This document shows, piece after piece, positions 9,704-18,748 of a stretch of 64,000 nucleotides of DNA. The DNA comes from Leptolyngbya sp. BC1307 (GTDB taxonomy: Bacteria > Cyanobacteriota > Cyanobacteriia > Phormidesmidales > Phormidesmidaceae), in NCBI RefSeq assembly GCF_002286735.1, contig NZ_NRTA01000002.1, positions 186,001-250,000 on the forward strand, read 5' to 3'. The translations under genes were made by a program, and so were the position numbers. The notes beneath the pieces were generated by a model, which did no database searches, was not told where the DNA came from, and was given only the letters and a program-made list of their open reading frames with translations. Positions within the stretch are counted from its first letter, which is position 1. Each line of letters starts with the position of its first letter.

Positions 9704-9944
9704 AACAGTAGAATCATTTATAATCCAAAAATTACACAATGGCTAATAAAATATTATGCAGGGCAGCGAGGTGGTCAATCAATAATGACGCTAAGGAAGC
9801 CGTCAGTCGCCTCAGAATCCTTAACACTAGGGATGGCATTTGTTGACCCAGGCCGAAACGTGATGAGGCATGATTAGAAGTGGGCAATCCCCGCCGCCAG
9901 CTACGAGCATCTACAGGCATCTATTGCGAGTCTCGAAATTTCTT

Positions 9945-11381
9945 ATGATTGGGCATCTCATCGCGACCCTTGAGCAAATTGACCTTCCCGCCGATTGGAT
10001 TGGCATTCGGGCCATGCGGGAGACCAGCAGTTGGCGAGCCGTCCGCGACGGCCATCCTCAGCAAAACGAAACCGGACTGAATCAGGGAGCCATGATAGAA
10101 GTATTGGCTCAAGGACAATTTGGCTACAGCGCCACCAACCGGTTGACTACAGAGGCTTTGCAGGCCGCCGCCAGCCGCGCCTATCGCCAGGCAGTCGCCG
10201 CCAGCCGCTGGACTCTTCATCGCTTCACCCAGGCTGTCCGCCCGCCGGTAACTGGAGAATACGTTTCGCCTTATCAACAGCCCCTGAGCGGACTAGGTGT
10301 GAGCGAAATTAATGATCTTTTGCGTCAGCTATGCGCGCAGCTCAAGGTGTCGGCGGCGGTCGTGCGGACTATTGCTGCTGCCCGTACTCACGAGGTGGAG
10401 TCGTGGTTTGTCAGCAGCAATGGCTCTAAGATCTATCAAAAACTGATGCTGTTAGAGAGCCATTTGGGGGCGATCGCCCAAGCCCCGGGCGTCACCCAAT
10501 CGCGCACAGACAATGGCTATCTAGCCCGTAGCTATCAGGGCGGTTGGGAGATTTTGGCCGGCGCTGAGGAAAGGGCGACGCGCATTGGCGAACAGGCTGT
10601 AGAACTGCTGAGCGCACCAGACTGCCCCGATACTGCGACCACCCTCGTCCTCGCGCCTGACCAGATGATGCTGCAGCTCCACGAGAGCGTCGGGCATCCG
10701 TTGGAGCTAGACCGGATTTTGGGAGACGAGCGCAACTATGCGGGGGGCAGCTTTGTGCGGCCTCAAGACTTTGGTAGCCTGGTGTATGGCTCGCCGCTCA
10801 TGAACGTTACCTTTGACGCGACGATGCCTGGCGAACTGGCTAGCTACCGCTTTGACGATACGGGTACGCCAGCTGAGCGTCAGCACCTGATTCGCAGGGG
10901 TGTTTTAGAGCGGGGCTTAGGCGGGCTAGAGAGTCAGGCCCGATTGCAGGTACCCGGTGTAGCCTGTACCCGCGCCTGTAGCTGGAATCGTCCGGCGATT
11001 GACCGCATGGCCAATATCAACCTAGAGCCCGGCGAGACCGATTTTGACACGCTGATCGGCAGCATTGAGAACGGTGTCTATATGGAATCGAATCGATCCT
11101 GGTCAATTGACGATCAGCGTCACAAATTTCAATTTGGCTGTGAGTATGCTCGCAAAATTGAAAACGGGCAGCTGACAACGACCCTAAAAAATCCTAACTA
11201 CCGGGCGACGACGCCTCAGTTTTGGGGCAGTCTGGCCCAAGTGGGCGATCGCCAAACCCTGGAAATGTACGGCACTCCCTACTGCGGCAAGGGTGAACCC
11301 AATCAGCTCATTCGCGTTGGCCACGCTTCACCCGTTTGCGCTTTTGACCAGATCGAAGTGTTTGGAGGCGCGCAATCATGA
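9945..11381 (+). CDS. tldD: TldD-type metalloprotease subunit
   Basis: TldD pairs with TldE (PmbA) to form a heterodimeric zinc protease that degrades unfolded peptides and matures some ribosomal peptides. The active-site HExxxH is present as HESVGH, with H246, E247 and H251 when counted from the ATG at 9945. The frame also opens at ATG 9870, but the extra 25 residues look non-conserved. Length (478 aa) is normal. The stop overlaps the start of the following gene by four bases (ATGA), which indicates translational coupling with its partner. No RiPP precursor is visible nearby, so a general proteolytic role is more likely. Confidence 0.93.
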   Translation: MIGHLIATLEQIDLPADWIGIRAMRETSSWRAVRDGHPQQNETGLNQGAMIEVLAQGQFGYSATNRLTTEALQAAASRAYRQAVAASRWTLHRFTQAVRPPVTGEYVSPYQQPLSGLGVSEINDLLRQLCAQLKVSAAVVRTIAAARTHEVESWFVSSNGSKIYQKLMLLESHLGAIAQAPGVTQSRTDNGYLARSYQGGWEILAGAEERATRIGEQAVELLSAPDCPDTATTLVLAPDQMMLQLHESVGHPLELDRILGDERNYAGGSFVRPQDFGSLVYGSPLMNVTFDATMPGELASYRFDDTGTPAERQHLIRRGVLERGLGGLESQARLQVPGVACTRACSWNRPAIDRMANINLEPGETDFDTLIGSIENGVYMESNRSWSIDDQRHKFQFGCEYARKIENGQLTTTLKNPNYRATTPQFWGSLAQVGDRQTLEMYGTPYCGKGEPNQLIRVGHASPVCAFDQIEVFGGAQS

Positions 11382-12799
11382 CCTTACGCTCGTCGGATGT
11401 CAGTACCCACCCGTCGGCGGATAGCGCTGCCAGTAGCACTCATCACGCTCGCAGCAGCTACGAGACGGTGTTTAATCGCTTAACCGAAGCTGTGGGTGAT
11501 CGCCTCTCCCCCGATCACCATTTCACCCTCTCTATCGCCGGCGAAGACAGCCAGTTCACCCGCTTTAACCAGGCTAAAGTGCGGCAGACCGGTCAAGTAT
11601 GCGACGGGCAACTGCGGCTAACGCTGATGACAGCGACTCAGACTGCTGCTGCGACTGTTCCTTTTATCGGCGAATTTGACACAGATTGGGCCATCGCTCA
11701 GCAAGCCTTGACGACCCTACAGGCAGAGCTGCCTCATCTGCCTGTCGACCCGTACATTGTGCTGCCGTCGCCTGCTGATGTGCCTGCCAATGGACGCAGC
11801 CGTGAAGTGCGCGGGGGTGATCTGCTGCCTGCCAAGGCGATCGCCGAGACGCTGCTCAGTCCGGTGCAGATGCTCGATTTTTCGGGACTCTATGCAGCCG
11901 GACTCTCTTACCGGGCTTACAGCGACTCGGCGGGCAAGCGCCACTGGTTTGAGACCTCGTCTTTTACCCTGGACTATTCTCTGTTTGGCGATCGCCCCCA
12001 CCAGGCCGTCAAAGGCACGCTGGCGGGCCGCCACTGGCACCGGCAAACCTACCAGCAAAACATCGCTGCCGCCCAGCAGCAGCTCGCACTATCCCTGCGT
12101 CCGATCAAAGCAATTCCTAAAGGACGCTATCGCACTTATTTAGCGCCAGCAGCGGTGGCCGATTTGATGGAAACCGTTATCTACGGCGGACTGGGCGAAG
12201 CTGCTCTGCGCCAGGGCAATAGCGCCTTTAGCAAGCTAGAGCAGGGTGAGGCCATCCTCTCTGAGCAGTTCTCACTCGGTGAAGATTTTCAGCGGGCAGG
12301 CGTGCCCCGGTTTAATACCAGTGGTCAGGTAGCCCCAACCCAGCTTCCTATTATTCAGGCAGGCCGCTGGAATACCTCACTGGTTAATGCCCGCAGCGCC
12401 AAAGAATACGGCCAGCCCAGCAACGCCGCCAATGCCAGGGAGACCCTGCGGGCACCTGCTTTAGCGCCGGGCCAGCTACACACTGACCAGGTGCTCGCCG
12501 AGCTGGGCACTGGCCTATACCTCTCTAACTTGCACTACCTCAACTGGAGCGATTTGACCGCCGGACGGATCACCGGAATGACCCGCTATGCCTGCTTTTG
12601 GGTCGAAGACGGTGAGATTGTCGCCCCGATAGAAAATTTGCGGTTTGATGATGAATTTTATCGTTTTCTCGGCGAAGGGCTGATTGCACTGAGCGATCGC
12701 CTCACCTTTTTACCGGCAGTGGGTACCTATGAGCGGCGATCGCTGGGCGGCATGTGGATGCCCGGCATGTTGATAGACCAGTTTCGATATACGCTTTAG
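11378..12799 (+). CDS. TldD/PmbA-family protein, TldE-type partner subunit
   Basis: A 473-residue member of the same superfamily as the preceding gene but without an HExxxH motif, as expected for the non-catalytic TldE/PmbA subunit. The start ATG (11378) overlaps the tldD stop, and GGAGG sits eight or nine bases upstream inside tldD. The C-terminal Asn/Gly-rich region (SNLHYLNWSDLTAGRITGMT and the following acidic strand) is typical of the family and would line the shared cavity. The arrangement supports assembly of an obligate TldD-TldE complex. The first 30 residues are Ser-rich and probably flexible. Confidence 0.9.
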   Translation: MTLRSSDVSTHPSADSAASSTHHARSSYETVFNRLTEAVGDRLSPDHHFTLSIAGEDSQFTRFNQAKVRQTGQVCDGQLRLTLMTATQTAAATVPFIGEFDTDWAIAQQALTTLQAELPHLPVDPYIVLPSPADVPANGRSREVRGGDLLPAKAIAETLLSPVQMLDFSGLYAAGLSYRAYSDSAGKRHWFETSSFTLDYSLFGDRPHQAVKGTLAGRHWHRQTYQQNIAAAQQQLALSLRPIKAIPKGRYRTYLAPAAVADLMETVIYGGLGEAALRQGNSAFSKLEQGEAILSEQFSLGEDFQRAGVPRFNTSGQVAPTQLPIIQAGRWNTSLVNARSAKEYGQPSNAANARETLRAPALAPGQLHTDQVLAELGTGLYLSNLHYLNWSDLTAGRITGMTRYACFWVEDGEIVAPIENLRFDDEFYRFLGEGLIALSDRLTFLPAVGTYERRSLGGMWMPGMLIDQFRYTL

Positions 12800-12819
12800 C
12801 TTCATCTTTTTCCAACCCT

Positions 12820-13902
12820 ATGGCTTCTGAACAGCGACTGTCTATCTCTCTGAGTGGCGTTCTGGTGGTATTTGCCGCGATCACGACGGCGATCATAGGC
12901 TGGCAGTTGAGAGGACTGCTGCTGCTGGTGATGATTTCCGTCGTACTGGCTTGCTCTATCGCCCCGATTGTCAACTGGGCCGAACAGTATCGAGTCCCGC
13001 GCTGGCTGAGCGCTGTGCTCACCTACCTAGCGATTATCGGTACGTTGGTAGGGGTCGCCGTCCTGATTGGCCCCACCGTACTCGAACAAATTCAGCTATT
13101 GGTCAGGCAGCTACCTGTGCTCCTGCGTAAGGCAGCGACCCAAATAGAAGTGTGGGTGCTTGCGCTCAATGACAGCCGCCCCGATTTAACCGATCAGGTG
13201 TTTGGCCAGCTCGATGTACAGGCGATCGCCGCTTGGGCAATTCGCTCGACTCGCCAGGTGGCGCTACGCTCTTACAATCTCACAGCCGATATTTTGGGCA
13301 CGCTGCTGAGTCTGGTGCTGGCTATTTTCATCTCGGGCTACATGCTGGCCGATAGCCGCACCCTGACCACCAATTTTGTGCGGCTGATACCCGCCCCCTG
13401 GGATCAGCGCGTCAGCGAGCAACTGCCAGAGATAGCCAGCCGCATTGGCAGCTATATTCGCGGTCGGGTGCTTGTCTCGGGCACACTCGCCTTGATTACC
13501 GGTATTGGCTTGAGCTTTTTGGGCTTGAAAGATTTTGCTATTGGCTTAGGGGCGATCGCAGGCGTCACCAATCTGATTCCCTTTCTCGGCCCTATCTTAG
13601 GCGCGATTCCCGCCCTGCTGGTTGCGATTCCTCTAGGGGGCTGGGCCGTGCTGTGGCTGGTTATTTTCTACGCCATTATTCAAAACATTGAGACCTATCT
13701 GCTCGATCCGCTGCTGGTGGGTTCCTCAGTGGGCGTTCATCCGCTGTATCAGCTGCTGGCAGTGCTGGGCGGCGCTCAGGTATTGGGCATTGTTGGCGCG
13801 CTGATTGTGCCGCCCTGGGTAGCCGGGGGGGCCGTCCTGATTGAGGCGCTATATTTACAGCCCAAGCTGAAGGCAGAAGAGCACCCGGAACTCATCGTCT
13901 AA
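12820..13902 (+). CDS. AI-2E family transporter (UPF0118)
   Basis: A 360-residue polytopic membrane protein. After a short polar N-terminus (MASEQRLSISL) come paired hydrophobic helices, an amphipathic middle region (about 90-160) and four or five further helices including the conserved GVTNLIPFLGPILGAIPALL segment. The family has been called AI-2 exporters but includes ion/proton antiporters and many members of unknown substrate. The ATG at 12820 matches the usual N-terminus; an in-frame ATG at 12754 would overlap tldE. It follows tldE by 20 bases and could be part of the same transcript. Confidence 0.9.
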   Translation: MASEQRLSISLSGVLVVFAAITTAIIGWQLRGLLLLVMISVVLACSIAPIVNWAEQYRVPRWLSAVLTYLAIIGTLVGVAVLIGPTVLEQIQLLVRQLPVLLRKAATQIEVWVLALNDSRPDLTDQVFGQLDVQAIAAWAIRSTRQVALRSYNLTADILGTLLSLVLAIFISGYMLADSRTLTTNFVRLIPAPWDQRVSEQLPEIASRIGSYIRGRVLVSGTLALITGIGLSFLGLKDFAIGLGAIAGVTNLIPFLGPILGAIPALLVAIPLGGWAVLWLVIFYAIIQNIETYLLDPLLVGSSVGVHPLYQLLAVLGGAQVLGIVGALIVPPWVAGGAVLIEALYLQPKLKAEEHPELIV

Positions 13903-13936
13903 GCCATGAGTCGATAGTGTTTAGTCTCTAAACGGC

Positions 13937-13967
13937 CTCTATCCGGGTGGCACCTGTCCGGATAGAG
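13937..13967 (+). terminator. Stem-loop terminator after the AI-2E family gene
   Basis: CTCTATCCGG (13937-13946) pairs perfectly with CCGGATAGAG (13958-13967) around an 11-base loop, 35 bases after the stop codon. There is no T-run, so it would act as a factor-assisted terminator or 3'-end stabiliser. Confidence 0.5.
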
Positions 13968-14102
13968 ACCCAATCGCATGAACGTAGAAAATAACTGCAC
14001 ACACCTGCAGAACATTTTCAGCACATCTGCACAGCAAACCAAATTGCGATCAGCCGCCTTAATGAGTAAAATCGCATATGCCTCGACGGATACTCTAACC
14101 CT

Positions 14103-15887
14103 ATGAGCATCGTTTTAACCCTGAGCGTGACGGCGATCGCCTTAGTGCTATTCATAGTCGAAAGATTTCCCTCTGACATCACAGCCTTAGGGGTGATGGT
14201 GTCGCTAATCTTGCTCAAACAGGTAACACCTCAAGAGGGGATTGCAGGCTTTAGCAACCCGGCGACGATTACGGTGATGGCGATGTTTATCCTCAGCGCT
14301 GGCATCGCCCGCACCGGCGTACTGCAAAATGCCAGTAGCTGGCTAATTCGCTGGGGCGGCAAACGGCTCAGCCAGCAGATTATCACCTTGGGCATTATTG
14401 TCGGCCCCCTATCTGGCCTGATCAACAACACCGCCATTGTGTCTGTTTTTTTACCCATTGTCGAAGACTTTTGCCAGCAGCACCGGATCTCTCCTTCTAA
14501 ACTGCTGATGCCGCTCTCCTTCGCCACTATCTTAGGCGGTATGATCACCGTTATTGGTACTTCTACCAGCGTTTTAGCCAGTGGCCTAGCGGGTGACTTG
14601 GGCCTGGGCGAATTCTCTCTGTTTCAGTTCACCGCGCTGGGCATGATCACCTTTATTGTGGGTCTAGCTTACTTGGGGCTGGTGGCTCCCTGGCTGCTGC
14701 CCAATCGGCAAGTAGATGATCGCGGCCTCAGCCAAAAATACGGCATGAAAGATTACGTCAGTGAGCTGGTGATTACGCCCCGCTCTAGCTTGGTCGGGCA
14801 GACGCTGCGAGCCAGTCAGCTCCAGCGCCGCTTTGATGTAGACGTACTGGAGCTGATCCGCAACGACACTCATTTTCCTCAGCCCTTTGCCGATAAAACA
14901 CTCGCGGCCAGCGATATTTTGCTCGCTCGGGGCGGCAAGCAAGACCTGCTCAAAATTCGTGAGAGTGAGGGGCTAGAGATATTGCCCGATGTGCAGTTCG
15001 GGCAAAAATCCTGGCAGCGCGATGTCAGCGAAGAAGAGGGCATTGCCGAAGCGCTCGTGATTGCTAACTCCAACATGATCGGCTCTACGCTCAAAGACAT
15101 GCGATTTCGCCAGCGCTACAACGTCACGGTGCTTGCTATTCGTCGGGGGCAAGAGCTGCTGCGCGATCGCATGGGCAAAGTCTCGCTTCGCTTTGGCGAC
15201 CTGCTGCTGGTACAAGGCCCCAAACAAAGCCTGGTCGGGATTCAAACTAGCCGCAACCTGCTGCTGCTAGAGCAGCGCGACCTAGACACACTGCGCACGG
15301 GCAAAGCTAACATTGCCCTGGCCATTGGCCTGGCAGTGATAGTCGCCACTGTCGTCACCGACTATCCAATTTTGGTCTCAGCCCTAGCAGGCGTCTTAGC
15401 AATGGTAGTCACCGGCTGTCTGAAGCCCGGCGAACTCTACCAGGCAGTCCGCTGGGATGTCATCTTTTTGCTAGCCTGTCTGATTCCTTTAGGCACCGCC
15501 ATGCAAAATTCTGGCGCGACCGAGTGGCTATCTGACCAGCTCGTACAGGTCAGCGGCGACCTCTCCAGCTACTGGCTGCTGACATTAATCTATGTCTTAA
15601 CAGTCCTTTTAACCGCTGTGCTGTCTAACAATGCCTCGGTAATCTTGCTGCTACCCATTGGCGCTCAGGTCGCTCAGTCCATCGGCATCAGCCCGCTCAC
15701 CGTCATTTTCGTTATCACCTTTGCCGCCTCCAACAGCTTTATGACCCCCATTGGCTACCAAACCAACACCATGGTCTACGGCGCTGGCGGCTACCGCTTC
15801 CTTGACTTTCTCAGAGTAGGCGGCCCCCTCAGCTTACTGATGGCCATCATTACCCCCCCGCTAGCCATCTGGATCTACGGACTCTAA
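14103..15887 (+). CDS. SLC13-family sodium/anion permease with two TrkA-C domains (likely sulfate-type)
   Basis: A 594-residue transporter. Two blocks of hydrophobic helices (about 1-205 and 395-594) flank a soluble middle region with two RCK_C/TrkA-C repeats, each beginning with a phrase like SSLVGQTLRASQLQRRF or SNMIGSTLKDMRFRQRY. The SNNASVILLLPIG segment is the substrate/sodium-binding signature of the SLC13/DASS superfamily. Homologues with this soluble insert include cyanobacterial sodium/sulfate-type symporters and algal SAC1-like proteins. Immediately downstream (131 bases) lies cysC, which makes sulfate the best guess for substrate. Confidence 0.9.
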   Translation: MSIVLTLSVTAIALVLFIVERFPSDITALGVMVSLILLKQVTPQEGIAGFSNPATITVMAMFILSAGIARTGVLQNASSWLIRWGGKRLSQQIITLGIIVGPLSGLINNTAIVSVFLPIVEDFCQQHRISPSKLLMPLSFATILGGMITVIGTSTSVLASGLAGDLGLGEFSLFQFTALGMITFIVGLAYLGLVAPWLLPNRQVDDRGLSQKYGMKDYVSELVITPRSSLVGQTLRASQLQRRFDVDVLELIRNDTHFPQPFADKTLAASDILLARGGKQDLLKIRESEGLEILPDVQFGQKSWQRDVSEEEGIAEALVIANSNMIGSTLKDMRFRQRYNVTVLAIRRGQELLRDRMGKVSLRFGDLLLVQGPKQSLVGIQTSRNLLLLEQRDLDTLRTGKANIALAIGLAVIVATVVTDYPILVSALAGVLAMVVTGCLKPGELYQAVRWDVIFLLACLIPLGTAMQNSGATEWLSDQLVQVSGDLSSYWLLTLIYVLTVLLTAVLSNNASVILLLPIGAQVAQSIGISPLTVIFVITFAASNSFMTPIGYQTNTMVYGAGGYRFLDFLRVGGPLSLLMAIITPPLAIWIYGL

Positions 15888-16017
15888 GCACAGCGACCAC
15901 CCACCCCCTTCTCCCTACTGCCCACTGTCTACTGCCTTCCCCCTTCCCCGGGCCTGCCGGTGCCCTCCATCAGGTAAAACCAGCACTTCAACTCGACTGT
16001 TAGGAGATAATACAAAC

Positions 16018-16569
16018 ATGTCATCACAACAACGCGGCGTCACTATCTGGTTCACCGGGCTCAGTGGCGCAGGCAAAACCACTATCAACGACGCGCTAAC
16101 AAAAGAACTGCGCGATCGCAACCTCAAGTTAGAAGTACTAGACGGCGACATCGTTCGCACCAACCTGACTAAAGGGTTGGGCTTCAGCAAAGAAGACCGC
16201 GATGAGAACGTGCGGCGCATTGGGTTTGTCTCTAACTTGCTAACGCGCAACGGGGTAATCGTCTTAGTTGCCGCCATTTCTCCTTACAGAGCTATTCGTG
16301 AAGAAGTGCGCGATCGCATCGGTGATTTTGTTGAAGTATACGTCAGCGCCCCGGTAGAAGTGTGCGAACAGCGCGATGTAAAGGGGCTATATGCCAAGGC
16401 CCGCTCTGGCGAAATCAAACAGTTCACTGGCATCAGCGACCCCTATGAGCCCCCAAGCAATCCTGAGGTCAACTGTGAGACTCACAAAGAAACGCTTCAA
16501 GAGAGCGTCAATAAAGTGATCGCCAAGCTAGAAGAAATGGGCTATCTGCCTGCTAGCGTCGTCGCCTAG
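16018..16569 (+). CDS. cysC: Adenylylsulfate (APS) kinase
   Basis: CysC phosphorylates adenosine 5'-phosphosulfate to PAPS, the activated sulfate used for assimilation and sulfation. The P-loop is GLSGAGKTT (residues 14-22), followed by the LDGDIVRTNL substrate-binding element and the FSKEDRDENVRRIG region characteristic of APS kinases. Length (183 aa) is standard for the stand-alone enzyme. GGAG lies about 12 bases before the ATG. Upstream is the SLC13 permease, so transport and activation of sulfate may be co-expressed. Its TAG stop overlaps that of the convergent amidohydrolase inside a shared CTAG. Confidence 0.97.
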   Translation: MSSQQRGVTIWFTGLSGAGKTTINDALTKELRDRNLKLEVLDGDIVRTNLTKGLGFSKEDRDENVRRIGFVSNLLTRNGVIVLVAAISPYRAIREEVRDRIGDFVEVYVSAPVEVCEQRDVKGLYAKARSGEIKQFTGISDPYEPPSNPEVNCETHKETLQESVNKVIAKLEEMGYLPASVVA

Positions 16570-17903
16570 CGCATCAGGTCATCGAGTTCGGCGTAGTCGG
16601 GCAGGGTGGTATCGATCTGTTTTCCCTGACGGATGACAGTGCGATCGCTCTGCCCCCTCGCTAACAATTCATTAAAGCTGCGTGCCTTAAACACGACCAA
16701 ATCGGCAGTCACTCCCTCACCAATCTTCCCAACATCACGCAGCCCCATCATCTCCGCTGGAACGCTGGTCACCGACTGAGCCCAGTCATCTATAGGATGG
16801 TCAAGCTGAGCGATGCGAACCGACTGAGTAAAGACTTCTAAGCCGTCGTGATCGCCATAGGCAAAAAACGGGTCACGGCAATTATCAGAAGCCAATGCGC
16901 ACTTTACTCCTGCTGCCTTCAGCTCGCGCAAAATAGTCACCCCCCGGTATCGCGGCGTTCTCTCCGGCTGACGGTCTTGCAGATACAGATTGCACATGGG
17001 CAGACTGACGATAGCCACACTTGCTTGTTTAACCGCCGCTATTGTCTGGTGCGCTTCGCTCTCAGACTGCACAGACAGACTACAGCAATGACCGCAGGTA
17101 ATCTGCCCGGTGAACTGATGGCGAATGGCCGCTTCTGCTACATAGCGCAAGGTAATATCGCTAGCGTCCAAGCTCTCATCCGTATGAAAATCCAGGTCTA
17201 AGCCTCTCTCTTTTGCTAGCTCAAATATTCGGTCGATCTGTTGAACAACATTCGGGTTCATATAGGCTACACCACCCAAAACGCCGCTCGAATCAGCTAC
17301 CAGATCGGCTAATTTCTCTCCTTTTTGCCCTATAAAATAGCCTAGAGAGACTAAACAAGCCGCCTGCAGAAAAATTTTGTTCTTCCACTCCTTGCGCAGC
17401 TGACGAAATACTTCAAAACTAATCTCTCCCTGACCATCAAGCGCATCCAGGTGAGTGCGAACAGCCTGCGTACCATGGGCATAGCTACATTTCAGCCCAA
17501 ATGCCATGCGCCGATAGATATCTTCCGCTTGCCATCGCTGAGCGCGATCTTGTTGCACATTTTTTAGCGCCCCTTCAAAAGTACCGTCTGGATTAGGACT
17601 GCGCGACCAAATATGCCCTTTATCTAAATGGGTATGCATATCGACAAAGCAAGGCCAGATCAGCCCCGATTGCGCATCGACAGTGGGTACCTCAACTGAT
17701 TGACCGGCGATCGCAGGCTGCACTCGCCCGACTGTTCCATCGCGCACCTCTATATCGACTGCCACTAAAGATTCTCTATACTGACCCCTTTGAAACTGTT
17801 CAACTAGTGGCCAGTTGAAAGATCCGTTGGTAAGTAATGTCAGCGGCACTCGGGCATTACTCAGCCAATAGTGAGACTCAGCTGGAATCTGTAAAAAGGG
17901 CAT
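16566..17903 (-). CDS. Cytosine deaminase-like metal-dependent amidohydrolase
   Basis: A 445-residue amidohydrolase-superfamily enzyme. Metal-site signatures are all visible: DMHTHLDKGH (first His pair), HTDES (third His with the following acidic residues), GHCCSL, and SDNCRDPF with the catalytic Asp. The HTHLDK/GHCCSL/SDNCRDPF set fits the cytosine deaminase (CodA) group better than dihydropyrimidinases or guanine deaminases. A cytosine to uracil plus ammonia reaction is the default assignment, but members also deaminate isoguanine, creatinine-like and triazine rings. It is divergent from a Uma2 gene and convergent with cysC. No permease is adjacent, but an ABC/amidohydrolase cluster lies 34 kb away. 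Confidence 0.85.
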   Translation of the reverse strand: MPFLQIPAESHYWLSNARVPLTLLTNGSFNWPLVEQFQRGQYRESLVAVDIEVRDGTVGRVQPAIAGQSVEVPTVDAQSGLIWPCFVDMHTHLDKGHIWSRSPNPDGTFEGALKNVQQDRAQRWQAEDIYRRMAFGLKCSYAHGTQAVRTHLDALDGQGEISFEVFRQLRKEWKNKIFLQAACLVSLGYFIGQKGEKLADLVADSSGVLGGVAYMNPNVVQQIDRIFELAKERGLDLDFHTDESLDASDITLRYVAEAAIRHQFTGQITCGHCCSLSVQSESEAHQTIAAVKQASVAIVSLPMCNLYLQDRQPERTPRYRGVTILRELKAAGVKCALASDNCRDPFFAYGDHDGLEVFTQSVRIAQLDHPIDDWAQSVTSVPAEMMGLRDVGKIGEGVTADLVVFKARSFNELLARGQSDRTVIRQGKQIDTTLPDYAELDDLMR

Positions 17904-18008
17904 CGTTATCTGTCATCGTAATGAGCCTTTAAATTAACGTTTTTGGGCGGGCGATCGCCTCACCTTCTCTGTTAGCTACACTAGGTCTAGCCGCTCAGCA
18001 GGTTGGTT

Positions 18009-18716
18009 ATGGTTCAGCAGCTTCCCAAAACGGACATTGTCTATCCCGATGGCGACGGCCAACCCATGTCGGATAATACCTTACAGTTCCAGTGGATCGT
18101 CAATATCAAAGAAAACTTAGAAGCTATCTATGCTAACGACCCGAATGTCTTTGTCGCGGGCGATCTGCTGTGGTATCCGGTCGAGGGCAGTAATAGCATC
18201 CGTCAGGCACCAGATGCGATGATCGCTTTTGGGCGGCCTAAAGGCGATCGCAGCTCATATATGCAGTGGAAAGAAGGCGATATTGCCCCACAGGTTGTCT
18301 TTGAAATTCTCTCACCGGGCAATCGTGGCGGTGAACTGGCTAAAAAATTTCAGTTCTATCAACGCTATGGCGTTCAAGAATACTACGTTTACGATCCTGA
18401 CGATGTAGAGCTGATCGGGTGGCAGCGAGCAGGTCAGTATTTAGAGGTTATTGAGGATGTCAATGGTTGGACTAGCCCGCTGCTAAAAGTGCGTTTCGTC
18501 GTCCAGCCAGACACCTTAGAAATTTATCGGCCAGACGGTGAGCCCTTCTTAAGTCTGACCGATACTCGCAGAGAGCGTGACGCTGCCCAGCAGGAACGGG
18601 ATGCCGCCCAGCAAGAACGTGACGCTGCCCAGCAGGAACGCAATATAGCCCAAGCTAAAGCTGAGCGTCTGGCGGCGCGACTCAGAGAACTGGGGATCGA
18701 CCCAACCGAGGCTTAA
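18009..18716 (+). CDS. Uma2-family (DUF820) putative endonuclease with C-terminal heptad repeats
   Basis: A 235-residue member of the Uma2 family, which expanded in cyanobacteria and has a PD-(D/E)XK nuclease-like fold. The core includes PDAMIAFG, then PQVVFEILSPGNRGGEL with the acidic strand, and KFQFYQRYGVQEYYVYDPD, as in other members. Start is ATG 18009 (a TTG lies six bases upstream). The tail holds three near-identical copies of a seven-residue unit (RDAAQQE), encoded by 21-bp DNA repeats at 18579-18641, then a Leu/Arg-rich helix: a short coiled coil that could vary in copy number. Biological role of the family is unresolved. Confidence 0.9.
   Translation: MVQQLPKTDIVYPDGDGQPMSDNTLQFQWIVNIKENLEAIYANDPNVFVAGDLLWYPVEGSNSIRQAPDAMIAFGRPKGDRSSYMQWKEGDIAPQVVFEILSPGNRGGELAKKFQFYQRYGVQEYYVYDPDDVELIGWQRAGQYLEVIEDVNGWTSPLLKVRFVVQPDTLEIYRPDGEPFLSLTDTRRERDAAQQERDAAQQERDAAQQERNIAQAKAERLAARLRELGIDPTEA
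18579..18641 (+). repeat. In-frame 21-bp tandem repeat in the Uma2 tail
   Basis: Three 21-base units (18579-18599, 18600-18620, 18621-18641), units 1 and 3 differing only at the last base. Each encodes seven residues of a coiled-coil tail, so copy-number change would keep the frame. Confidence 0.9.
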
Positions 18717-18748
18717 CTACAGTTGGGTGTTACGTTGACCGCTACCCG

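Noticed and set aside
9647-9877. 76-codon plus-strand frame over the Lrp promoter
   Set aside because: It runs through the palindromic operator, has a GTG start without a ribosome site and overlaps the regulator's promoter.
10535-10735. Other long antisense frames inside tldD, secA, uvrC, sir, tex and the PlsY-dikinase gene
   Set aside because: Each lies wholly within a well-supported gene on the opposite strand or another frame and shows only the mirrored codon bias of that gene.
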